Under the pieces are notes generated by a model, which did not search any database, was not told the DNA's origin, and saw nothing but the letters and a program-made list of their open reading frames with translations. The position numbers were made by a program, and so were the translations under genes. Shown here piece after piece: positions 1 to 7,435 of a stretch of DNA of 18,221 nucleotides (within the stretch, counting starts at the first letter, position 1; each line of letters opens with the position of its first letter). This DNA comes from DATAEK01 sp036258055. GTDB taxonomy: Bacteria; Acidobacteriota; Vicinamibacteria; Vicinamibacterales; 2-12-FULL-66-21. The stretch lies in the NCBI GenBank assembly GCA_036258055.1, contig DATAEK010000093.1:1-18221 (forward strand), in the 5' to 3' direction.

Positions 1-2830
1 AATCGGCGCCGTCAGTCGAGATTGGAGAGTTCGGCTGGCCAGCGGCGTTGGTCGTGACCGTTCGGTTCACGCCCGCGAGGTTCTCGACGTTGAAGAGATT
101 CTTCGCTTCGAAGAAGGCCTCGATCCGCTGGCCTGTGGACAACGGTATGAACCGCGAATACCGGAGATCCAGATCGAAGACTGTGCCGAGGCGGCCGACG
201 TTGCGCTCGATGCTCAGCGGACGGTCGTTGAAGAACGAATCGCCGTTCAGGTCCAGGTTCGAGATGATGTTGAACGGCAGGCCGCTGTTGGCCTGGACGA
301 CGATGCCAAGCTGGTTGTTGTTGAGAAGCGCGGCCCCAAGACCGTCGCCGGACACCGACGGCGCAATCACGGAGGACACGCCGAGCGTGTGCGTCTGATT
401 GAACGGTGTCACGCCTTTGTCGCGGTCCAGGTTCGAGAAATCCGACACCCGATCGTCGCCGCTGCCGATGACATACGTGCTCGTCAGCGGCCCGTTGTCG
501 ACGCCACGCGCCAGAGTGTAGGCGACCTGCGCCTGCCAACCCTGCGTCATCCGTTTGGTGAATGTGACGGTCAGCGCGTTGTAGGACGCATCGGCGATCG
601 ACTGGAAGACGTTGATGTGATTGAACGTCGGATCCACTCGCGCGGTGCTCGAGTAAATCGGGCGGCCGTCGCTGAGGCTCTGCCCCGTCGGGATCAGATT
701 GACGTCGATGAGCACCGGCAGGTTACGACCGGTGGAGTTGACGTAGCCGACGGCCACCGACATGTCGTTCCGCAGCGCACGTTCCACCTGGATGTTCGTC
801 AGCCAGGCGTACTGCGTGCGGAACCCGTGATCGACAGCCGTGACGTTCTGACGGGAGAGTGCGAACCCGGGCGGTGCCGACGCCAGGCTGCTAGGAAACG
901 GCGGCGCGCCGACGTCCGTACCAGCAGCCGTCACCGTGAAGCTCCGGGGGTCGCCGTTGTTGAGAATCGCGTTGTCGTAGAAATCGAGCAGCGGCGGCTC
1001 GTACATCAGGCCGGTCGATGCGCGCAGGACGGTCTTCGCGCTGTGATCGAGCGCCCACGAGAAGCCGACGCGCGGCGCGAGGTTGTTCTTGTCGACGGTG
1101 AAGTCGGTAGAGTACGGGTTCGGCGCAAACGTCCGCGCCGACGGCACGTCGAAGATGTCGTACCGCAGCCCGAACAGCAGCTTCATGTCGGCGTTGAGCT
1201 GCCAGTCATCCTGGATGAACAGCCCGTAGAAGGCCGAATCGTAGTTGACGGTCAGATCGCCGAAGTCCTGTTGCAGATTGACGTATCCGAACGGATTCGC
1301 GCCGCTCTTCGCCGCGAGGTACGCGGCCGACGTGGCGAAGGTATAAAGGAACCGCTCCCCTTTCACCCGATCGTCGGCGATGAACTGCGCGTCGATGCCG
1401 CCCTTGAAGCTGTGGCTGCCGCGAATCCAGGTCAGGTTATCGATGACCTGCCAGATGCCCTGGGTGAAGTCGAACCCAACCGAGTTGCTGTCCCCGATGC
1501 GGGGTCCGCCGAAAAGGGCCACGCCATTCACGGTGATTGCCGGGCCGTCCGCGGCGCTGGCCGCGAGCGTTCGGAACTGGTGCCGCCGCGCGTACTGCAC
1601 CCGCACCTCGTTCAGCTTAGTCGCTCCGATGCTCGACACGAGCTGTACGGACGCCGAGTCCATCCGGTCGTTGAAGTCGGTGGCGCGATCGGTCGTTGTC
1701 AGACCTGCGTTGATATTCGATGGTGACAGGTTCTTGAAGAAGAAGTAGCGCCCCGACAGGCGATTCGCCGAGTTGATCTGATAATCGGTCTTCCCGAAGA
1801 GGAAGTTGACTTTCTGGTGCGACGGGATCACTCCGTCGGGCGGAAGCGTGATACCGAGGACGTCAGCTGCCGCAGGGTTCACGGTGATGACCTGGTTTCC
1901 GGTGATCGTGCTGCGATCGACGTACTCGTAGGCGCCGAAGTAGTGCCACTTATCCTTGGCCAGCGGGCCGCCGAGCGTCGCCGTGAAGTCGTTGACTTCA
2001 GTGTCTGGCTTGCGTGCGGTCGGCGACAGGAAGAACGGTTTCGACGACATGGGATTCCGCCGGAACCGGAAGCTGGTCGAGCCATGCAGATCGTTGGTGC
2101 CTGACGGCGTGATGGCGTTGTAGACCATTCCCGTCGTCTGACCGAACTCGGGGGCAAAGCCGTTGGTGATGACCTTGACCTCGCGCACCAGCACTTCGGA
2201 GATCGGCAGCATCCGCAGGCCGGCGCGATCCTTCTCGGTATTCGTATTCCCATCGAGCTGGTAGTTGGTGTGCATCTGCGAGCCATTCGCGTTGATGCGG
2301 GGCACGCCGAACTCGTTGTTCTCGTATCCCGTCACGTTCGTCTGGAGGAAGGCGAAGTTGTAGGGATTGCGTGACACCAGCGGAAGGTTCCGGACTTCCG
2401 ATTCGCCGATGGTCCGACCCAGATCGATCTTGCCTGGCTGGGCGACCGGTGACTCCCCCGACACGGTGACCGTTTCGGAGAGATTGCCGACGGCCATCTC
2501 CACGTTGACGACCGCGACCTGGCCGGCGGACAACGTGAGGCCCTGGCGCTCGAACGTCTTGAAGCCTTGCAGCTCGGCAGTAACCTTGTACCGGCCCAGT
2601 GGCAGCAGCGGCACTCGGTATACGCCGTCAGCAGTTGTCTGAGCCGACCGCGTGGTTCCCGTGTCCACGTTCGTCACGGTGACCGTCACGCCGGGCAGAA
2701 CCGCGCCGCTCGTGTCGTGGACCGTGCCTTCGATGTTGCCGTTGGCGGCCTGCGCCTGCGCCGCCGCATTCCGCGGGGCGCCGAACGCGACGAGCGCGAT
2801 CAGTGCGCCGATCCCGATGGCCTTCAACAT
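1..2830 (-). CDS. TonB-dependent receptor, Oar-like, with carboxypeptidase-regulatory N-terminal domain (C-terminus cut by window edge)
   Basis: Outer-membrane beta-barrel protein expected to take up or bind a large substrate using TonB energy; the substrate cannot be told from sequence. Read on the minus strand from the ATG at 2830-2828, 943 codons run open to the left edge. Residues 1 to about 26 are a signal peptide (MLKAIGIGALIALVAFG, then AAAQA). Residues about 31-115 form a carboxypeptidase-regulatory-like (transthyretin-fold) domain, with IEGTVHDTSGAVLPGVTVTV and GRYKVTAELQGFKTFE. A plug-like region follows from about residue 140 (RNLPLVSRNPYNF, INANGSQMHTNYQLDGN), then aromatic-rich barrel strands. 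The last visible residues (FFEAKNLFNVENLAGVNRTV) are typical of the end of this family, so probably only a few tens of residues are missing. GGAGG at 2843-2839 lies 8 nt before the ATG and supports this start. The gene stands alone, divergent from the PBP gene; no SusD-like partner is visible. Confidence 0.93.
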   Translation of the reverse strand, partial: MLKAIGIGALIALVAFGAPRNAAAQAQAANGNIEGTVHDTSGAVLPGVTVTVTNVDTGTTRSAQTTADGVYRVPLLPLGRYKVTAELQGFKTFERQGLTLSAGQVAVVNVEMAVGNLSETVTVSGESPVAQPGKIDLGRTIGESEVRNLPLVSRNPYNFAFLQTNVTGYENNEFGVPRINANGSQMHTNYQLDGNTNTEKDRAGLRMLPISEVLVREVKVITNGFAPEFGQTTGMVYNAITPSGTNDLHGSTSFRFRRNPMSSKPFFLSPTARKPDTEVNDFTATLGGPLAKDKWHYFGAYEYVDRSTITGNQVITVNPAAADVLGITLPPDGVIPSHQKVNFLFGKTDYQINSANRLSGRYFFFKNLSPSNINAGLTTTDRATDFNDRMDSASVQLVSSIGATKLNEVRVQYARRHQFRTLAASAADGPAITVNGVALFGGPRIGDSNSVGFDFTQGIWQVIDNLTWIRGSHSFKGGIDAQFIADDRVKGERFLYTFATSAAYLAAKSGANPFGYVNLQQDFGDLTVNYDSAFYGLFIQDDWQLNADMKLLFGLRYDIFDVPSARTFAPNPYSTDFTVDKNNLAPRVGFSWALDHSAKTVLRASTGLMYEPPLLDFYDNAILNNGDPRSFTVTAAGTDVGAPPFPSSLASAPPGFALSRQNVTAVDHGFRTQYAWLTNIQVERALRNDMSVAVGYVNSTGRNLPVLIDVNLIPTGQSLSDGRPIYSSTARVDPTFNHINVFQSIADASYNALTVTFTKRMTQGWQAQVAYTLARGVDNGPLTSTYVIGSGDDRVSDFSNLDRDKGVTPFNQTHTLGVSSVIAPSVSGDGLGAALLNNNQLGIVVQANSGLPFNIISNLDLNGDSFFNDRPLSIERNVGRLGTVFDLDLRYSRFIPLSTGQRIEAFFEAKNLFNVENLAGVNRTVTTNAAGQPNSPISTDGAD

Positions 2831-2838
2831 GTCTGAAG

Positions 2839-2843
2839 CCTCC
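2839..2843 (-). promoter_or_regulatory. Shine-Dalgarno of the TonB-dependent receptor gene
   Basis: On the minus strand GGAGG sits 8 nt upstream of the ATG at 2830. It is one of the clearest ribosome binding sites in the window and fixes the start of the receptor directly before a good signal peptide. Confidence 0.7.
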
Positions 2844-2881
2844 AGCGTTGGTGGAAAAGAGCCCACGAAAAGGAAACCCCG

Positions 2882-2891
2882 AGTGTACAAT
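2882..2891. promoter_or_regulatory. possible divergent promoter -10 elements
   Basis: The region between the TonB receptor and the PBP gene (2831-3002) must hold both start signals. On the plus strand TACAAT (2886-2891) matches the sigma70 -10 consensus at 5 of 6 positions; on the minus strand TACACT (2887-2882) matches at 4 of 6. Neither has a convincing -35 box at 16-18 bp. The rest of the gap is GC-rich with several GCCGG/CCGGC arms and no ORF. The assignment is weak. Confidence 0.25.
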
Positions 2892-3002
2892 GTTCAGTTA
2901 GCTCCCCATTAGACGCGATAAGCCGGCTCGGCGATCCGGCCGATATCTTCTGTAGCGTCGGCCGGCGATTAGAGTGAGACGCTCCGGCTCATAGCGCACG
3001 AC

Positions 3003-5360
3003 GTGACCACCACCGTAAGCGCGGCCACTTCCGCGAAGAGACCCGCATCGTCGCGCCCGCGTAAGCCGCGGCGCCGGCGAGGATGGAAGTTCTTTCTCCT
3101 CGTCGGGCTGGGCGGACCGCTCATCGTGATGTGCGTGGTCCTCGGCTACTACTACGTCATTTTTTCGCGAATGATCGACGCCCGCATCCACGGCGAGATG
3201 CTGCGCGTCGACCCTCGTGTCTTCGGCCGGCCGGTTGAGGTCCACGGTGGCCAGGCGCTGAAACCGGCGCAGCTCGTCGATCGCCTGAACGACCTGGGTT
3301 ACGCGAGCCGGGCGCATGCGGAGCAGCCGGGCGAATTCACCGTCGGACGGGACGCCGTGCTGGTCGTACCACGGGAAGGGGATCGCAAGGGTCAGCTCGT
3401 CCGCATCGTCTTCGCAACGCCCAGGTCGAAGAATCCCAAGGCGCCGCCGCCCGAACCATCGTCGATCTCACACGTCGAAATCCTCTCGCCCGCCAAGGCC
3501 CGCACTGATCATGTCACGCTCGACGCGCCGCTTATCACCGCGCTCATCACGTCCGGTCGGGAAAAACGACGCGATGTCCCGCTGTCGGCCATTCCGCCGA
3601 GGATGGTGCAGGCGGTGCTGGCCATCGAAGACCGCCGCTTCTACGATCATCCGGGCGTCGATCTGATCCGCACGATCGGAGCGGTGTGGACGAACCTGTT
3701 CGGCAAGCGGCGGTATCTCGAGGGCGGCAGCACCATCACGCAGCAGCTCGTCAAGAACACCTTCCTGACGCAGGAGAAGACGCTGCGCCGGAAGATGCTC
3801 GAGTGGTTCATGTCGGTCATCCTGGAGCGGCGTCTCAGCAAGGATCAGATCCTCGAGCTCTATCTGAACGACGTGTGGCTCGGCCAGCGTGGATCGTTCG
3901 CGATCCACGGCGTCGCGGAGGCGGCGCGGCTCTTCTTCGGCAAGGACATCACGAACGTCTCGGTCAGCGAGGCCGCGATGATCGCGGGCGTCATCCAGGC
4001 GCCGCCGCGGCATTCCCCGTTCAACAACCCGGAGCCGGCGAAAGAGCGCAGGAACGTCGTGATTCGAGCGATGGCTGACGCCGGTTACATCACCCAGGAT
4101 GCGGCCGAACGCGCGTGCCGGGAGCCGCTGCAGATCGTTGCCCGCGCGCTCGAGGCCGAAGCGCCGTATTTCGTGGACTACATCAGCCAGGAGCTGCAGG
4201 ACAAATACAAAGCGGTCGCGTCCACGGTGGACGTGTACACCACGCTCGATCTTCATCTGCAGCGGGTGGCGCAGGATGCCGTGCGCGACGGGCTGACCCG
4301 TGTGGACGAAATTCTCGCGAAACGCCGTAAGGTGCGCGCCCAGGCCGCGCTCATCGCGATCGACCCGCGGACCGGCGAGATCCTCGCGCTCGTCGGCGGC
4401 CGCTCCTACAACCAGACGCAGTACAACCGCGCAATCGCCGCCAGGAGACAGCCAGGTTCGGTCTTCAAACCGTTCGTCTACCTCGCCGCGTTCGAGCAGG
4501 CGGTGGCGGACGGACGCACCGACGTGACACCCGCGTCGGTCGTCACGGACGAACCAACCTCGTTCGAGTTCGAGCAGCAGACGTGGAACCCGGGCAACTA
4601 CGAGGGTGAGTACGACGGTCCGATCACGTTGCGCCGCGCGCTCGCGCTTTCCCGAAATATCGTGGCGATCAAGGTGGCCGAAGGCGCCGGCTACGATCAC
4701 GTCGCGGCGCTCTGGCGGAAAGTCGGGGCCGGGACCCCGCCCAGACCGTATCCCTCGATCGCCCTCGGCGTGTTCGAAGCGACGCCGATCGAAATTGCAG
4801 CGGCGTACACGGTCTTCCCGAATGGCGGCACGGTCCGTCCGCTGCGTGCGATCTCGCGCCTCGTGAGCGCCGGACGCGACCTGTCCGTGCAGACGACCGC
4901 ACCGAAGACCGTCGCGCGCCAGGACACGACCTTCCTCGTCACGAACATGATGCGGAGCGTCATCAACGAAGGCACGGGCGCGGGCGCGCGGGCGGCCGGG
5001 TTCGCGCTCGATGCCGCGGGCAAATCCGGAACAACCAACGATCTGCGTGATGCCTGGTTCGTCGGCTTCACGCCGGAACTCCTCACCGTCGTCTGGGTCG
5101 GTCTTGACGACAACCAGCCGCTCGGCCTCAGCGGAACACAGGCCGCGCTGCCGATCTGGACGTCATTCATGATCAAAGGGCTCGCGGGGCATCCCAATCA
5201 GCCGTTCGAAGCCCCGGAGGGAATCACGTTCGTCGATATCGACCGCGATACCGGCCGCATCGCCTCGCCCGAATGCCCACGAGTCTTCACGGAAGCGTTC
5301 ATTTCAGGCACCGAACCCACCGACGTGTGCCGCCTCCATGGGCTCAACGGAGGGTCCTGA
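3003..5360 (+). CDS. bifunctional penicillin-binding protein 1b-type (transglycosylase/transpeptidase with UB2H domain)
   Basis: Inner-membrane class A PBP that polymerises lipid II into glycan strands and cross-links the peptides in the periplasm. The 785-aa protein has a basic cytoplasmic N-terminus (residues 1-28), one membrane anchor (about 30-54) and a UB2H-like domain (about 65-150; VFGRPVEV, PGEFTV), the domain typical of PBP1b and absent from PBP1a. The GT51 domain has IEDRRFYDHPGVD (catalytic Glu209), GGSTITQQLVKN (241-252) and ERRLSKDQILELYLNDVWLG. The transpeptidase domain has all three motifs: SVFK with Ser486 and Lys489, SRN at 550-552 and KSGT at 674-677. Length and order are normal for the family. 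The C-terminal tail carries two Cys about 20 residues apart. The GTG start at 3003 lacks a good Shine-Dalgarno; it was chosen because it precedes the basic segment and anchor. The gene is divergent from the TonB receptor and separated by a promoter from the gene downstream. Confidence 0.95.
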   Translation: MTTTVSAATSAKRPASSRPRKPRRRRGWKFFLLVGLGGPLIVMCVVLGYYYVIFSRMIDARIHGEMLRVDPRVFGRPVEVHGGQALKPAQLVDRLNDLGYASRAHAEQPGEFTVGRDAVLVVPREGDRKGQLVRIVFATPRSKNPKAPPPEPSSISHVEILSPAKARTDHVTLDAPLITALITSGREKRRDVPLSAIPPRMVQAVLAIEDRRFYDHPGVDLIRTIGAVWTNLFGKRRYLEGGSTITQQLVKNTFLTQEKTLRRKMLEWFMSVILERRLSKDQILELYLNDVWLGQRGSFAIHGVAEAARLFFGKDITNVSVSEAAMIAGVIQAPPRHSPFNNPEPAKERRNVVIRAMADAGYITQDAAERACREPLQIVARALEAEAPYFVDYISQELQDKYKAVASTVDVYTTLDLHLQRVAQDAVRDGLTRVDEILAKRRKVRAQAALIAIDPRTGEILALVGGRSYNQTQYNRAIAARRQPGSVFKPFVYLAAFEQAVADGRTDVTPASVVTDEPTSFEFEQQTWNPGNYEGEYDGPITLRRALALSRNIVAIKVAEGAGYDHVAALWRKVGAGTPPRPYPSIALGVFEATPIEIAAAYTVFPNGGTVRPLRAISRLVSAGRDLSVQTTAPKTVARQDTTFLVTNMMRSVINEGTGAGARAAGFALDAAGKSGTTNDLRDAWFVGFTPELLTVVWVGLDDNQPLGLSGTQAALPIWTSFMIKGLAGHPNQPFEAPEGITFVDIDRDTGRIASPECPRVFTEAFISGTEPTDVCRLHGLNGGS

Positions 5361-5364
5361 ACCA

Positions 5365-5400
5365 GGTTCTACGGGTTCTACGAGGTTCTACGGTTCTGCC
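5365..5400 (+). repeat. short tandem repeat, GGTTCTACG units
   Basis: Directly after the PBP stop codon, GGTTCTACG (5365-5373), GGTTCTACGA (5374-5383), GGTTCTAC (5384-5391) and GGTTCT (5392-5397) follow head to tail, ending in a run of seven C. Units are 8-10 bp and nearly identical. GAACC at 5359-5363, overlapping the stop codon, is complementary to the GGTTC of each unit. Function is unknown; slippage-generated repeat or intergenic repeat family are both possible. Confidence 0.7.
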
Positions 5401-5415
5401 CCCCCGTCGCTTCAG

Positions 5416-5444
5416 TTGAGACGGTCCTGCAGACACCGTACAAT
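5416..5444 (+). promoter_or_regulatory. sigma70-type promoter of the parvulin/xdhC genes
   Basis: TTGAGA (5416-5421) and TACAAT (5439-5444) are separated by exactly 17 bp, each matching the housekeeping consensus at 5 of 6 positions. The expected transcription start is near 5451, giving a leader of about 30 nt to the ATG at 5481. This is the best two-box promoter in the window and shows that the genes from 5481 onward have their own promoter. Confidence 0.7.
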
Positions 5445-5480
5445 TCACCTTTTAGCCAAGGATTGCGAGACATCTCAGGA

Positions 5481-6554
5481 ATGACTGCGAAAACACTCGT
5501 TACGACCACGATGGCGGCGGCCCTTCTGATGAGCGCCGCTGCCTGCCGGAAAGCGCCGGCTCCCGCTGCGAATTCGACTTCCACCCCGGCCGTGACCGCA
5601 ACAGCACAGCCGGCCGCAGGACAGCCTGCGGCGGGTCAGCCCGCCACACCACAGCCGCCGAAGCCGATGCCGGTACAACTGCCGGACGTGCTCGCCCGCG
5701 TCAACGGCGAAGCTGTGAAGCGCGTGGACTTCGACCTGTTCATCAAGAACCTGGAGCTCGCGCAGGGGCCGATTCCAACCGAGCGGCGGGATGAAGTCCT
5801 GCGCGGCGTCCTCGATCGGATCATTACGTTCACGGTGCTCGAGCAGGAAGCGAAGACGCGCAACATCAGCGTGACCGATCCGGAAGTGGACGCGCGCATC
5901 GCCGAAATGAAGAAGCCGTACCCCAACGACGAGACGTTTCAGAAGGCGCTGGCCGCGCGTAATATGACGCTGGACCGCCTTCGCAACGACACCCGCAACG
6001 GGATGATCGTGGACAAGCTGCTGCAGGGCGAGGTGGGCGGCGTCCCTGGAGCATCGGACAACGAGGCCAAGGACTTCTACGCGAAGAACCCCGACAAGTT
6101 CTCGCAAGGTGAATCCGTCCGCGCGAGCCATATCCTGGTCAAGGTCGACGAGAAGGCCGATCCGGCGACGAAGAAGAAGGCGCGCGCCAAGATTGATTCG
6201 GTCCTGAAGCGCGCGAAGGCCGGCGAGGACTTCGCGACCCTGGCGAAGGCGAACTCCGACGATGGGAGCGCACAGCAGGGCGGAGACCTGAACTACTTCA
6301 CGCGGGGACAGATGGTTCCCGCGTTCGAGCAGGCCGCGTTCACGCTCAAACCCGGCCAGGTGAGCGACGTCGTCACGACCCAGTTCGGCTATCACATCAT
6401 CAAGGTGACCGACCACAAGGCGGCCGGCAAGGTGCCGCTCGAGCAGGTCAACGATCGCGTCAAGCAGTTCCTGACCGAGCAGAAGAAGCAGCAGAAGGCC
6501 GACGAGTTCATCGCCGGGCTCAAGCAGAAGTCGAAGATCGAGGTCCTGGTGTGA
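5481..6554 (+). CDS. parvulin-type peptidyl-prolyl cis-trans isomerase, SurA/PrsA-like, probable lipoprotein
   Basis: Periplasmic folding factor that isomerises prolyl bonds and probably chaperones envelope or outer-membrane proteins. From the ATG at 5481 the protein has 357 residues. Residues 1-21 are a signal peptide ending in SAAAC, so Cys22 may be lipidated; Ala at -3 makes a weak lipobox. Residues about 23-60 are a Pro/Ala/Gln linker with repeated AAGQP units. Residues about 65-200 are a SurA-type helical chaperone region (LARVNGEAVKRVDFDLFI, RVLD-like helix, TVLEQEAKTRNISVTDPEVD). Residues about 210-310 are a PpiC/rotamase domain with ASHILVK (His217), DDGSAQQGGDLNYFTRGQMV and FGYHIIKV. 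A TTG at 5463 is in frame, but AAGGA (5458-5462) touches it with no spacing and it would add six non-typical residues before the signal peptide. The stop overlaps the next start in GTGA, so xdhC is translationally coupled. Confidence 0.9.
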   Translation: MTAKTLVTTTMAAALLMSAAACRKAPAPAANSTSTPAVTATAQPAAGQPAAGQPATPQPPKPMPVQLPDVLARVNGEAVKRVDFDLFIKNLELAQGPIPTERRDEVLRGVLDRIITFTVLEQEAKTRNISVTDPEVDARIAEMKKPYPNDETFQKALAARNMTLDRLRNDTRNGMIVDKLLQGEVGGVPGASDNEAKDFYAKNPDKFSQGESVRASHILVKVDEKADPATKKKARAKIDSVLKRAKAGEDFATLAKANSDDGSAQQGGDLNYFTRGQMVPAFEQAAFTLKPGQVSDVVTTQFGYHIIKVTDHKAAGKVPLEQVNDRVKQFLTEQKKQQKADEFIAGLKQKSKIEVLV

Positions 6555-7375
6555 ACGAGGAGGTCCTGTCGGCCGCGGCCGAGGCACTCAAGCGCGGTGA
6601 CGCGGTCGCGCTCGTGACGGTGGTGCGATCGAACGGCTCCACGCCGCAACGCGCCGGGGCGAAGATGCTGGTCTTCGCCGACGGCCGCATTGTCGGCACG
6701 ATCGGCGGTGGCTGCTACGAGAACGACGCGTTCTGGAAGGCCCGCGAGGCTATCGGCACCGGCCGATCGGCGCTGCTCCATTACGAGCTCAACGATGACT
6801 TCGCCCAGGAGAACGGGCTGATCTGCGGTGGCCAGATGGACGTTCACATCGATCCGCTCTCGCCCGCGCCGCACCTGTACATCATCGGCGCGGGTCACGT
6901 CGGCTGGCACGTCGCGCGCGCGGCCGGCGATGCCGGCTTCCGCATTCACGTGATCGACGACCGTGAGAAGTTCGCGAGCCGCGAGCGTTTTCCCGACGCC
7001 GATGACGTGGTCGTCGAAAACATCGCGGAGTGGCTCCACGCGGCCTCGCTTCCCGCCTCGGCCTACGTCGTCATCGTCACGCGCGGACACCAGAACGACC
7101 TCGACGCGATGCGGGCGCTTGCCGCGCGAGAACTGGCCTACGTCGGCCTCATCGGCAGCCGGGCGAAGGTCGTGCGGATCAACGACGCCCTGCTCGCTGA
7201 AGGCATGCCCCCCGAGTGCCTCGAACGTGTGCACGCACCCATCGGTCTCGATATCGGCGCCGTCACGCCCGCGGAGATTGCCATCAGCATCGTCGCGGAA
7301 TTGATCGCCATTCGTCGCGGCGTGGACGTCAGCCGCGTGTCGATGGCGGCGACGCGTCCCAAGATTGGCACATAG
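6551..7375 (+). CDS. XdhC/CoxI family protein (molybdenum cofactor insertion/sulfuration factor)
   Basis: XdhC proteins bind molybdenum cofactor, help its sulfuration and deliver it to xanthine dehydrogenase-type enzymes in the cytoplasm. The 274-aa protein has the N-terminal XdhC/CoxI domain (residues about 5-105) with STPQRAGAKMLV, GTIGGGCYE and ICGGQMDVHIDP; Cys55 and Cys92 lie in the conserved glycine motifs. A C-terminal Rossmann domain follows, with LYIIGAGHVG (109-118), VTRGHQNDL (176-184), GLIGSRAK (199-206) and IGLDIGAVTPAEIAISI (231-247). The length is normal for the two-domain form. The GTG start lies in a GTGA overlap with the preceding isomerase gene. No xanthine dehydrogenase or CO dehydrogenase subunit is present in the window, so the client enzyme is unknown. 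The deaminase gene 60 bp downstream hints at purine metabolism. Confidence 0.9.
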   Translation: MNEEVLSAAAEALKRGDAVALVTVVRSNGSTPQRAGAKMLVFADGRIVGTIGGGCYENDAFWKAREAIGTGRSALLHYELNDDFAQENGLICGGQMDVHIDPLSPAPHLYIIGAGHVGWHVARAAGDAGFRIHVIDDREKFASRERFPDADDVVVENIAEWLHAASLPASAYVVIVTRGHQNDLDAMRALAARELAYVGLIGSRAKVVRINDALLAEGMPPECLERVHAPIGLDIGAVTPAEIAISIVAELIAIRRGVDVSRVSMAATRPKIGT

Positions 7376-7435
7376 CCAGGATGCGGAACGACGCGTCCGT
7401 AGCGGCCCGGTAGATCTCGCAGGCCCGCATCGTCC

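Noticed and set aside
389..1726. Plus-strand open frame of 445 codons
   Set aside because: It is antisense to the TonB-dependent receptor, whose minus-strand frame shows clear family motifs throughout. The antisense product is Arg/Val-rich and matches no family I know; long shadow frames are normal at this G+C.
2922..2970. Several GCCGG/CCGGC arms upstream of the PBP gene
   Set aside because: Short GC palindromes with several alternative pairings; no single convincing structure or known riboswitch pattern.
3468..4700. Minus-strand open frame of 410 codons
   Set aside because: Antisense to the PBP catalytic domains and rich in Arg, Asp and Leu, as expected of a shadow frame.
7380..7431. GATGCGG/CCGCATC dyad between xdhC and the amidohydrolase gene
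   Set aside because: The 7-bp arms are 38 nt apart with no U-tract; such dyads are frequent by chance in GC-rich DNA.
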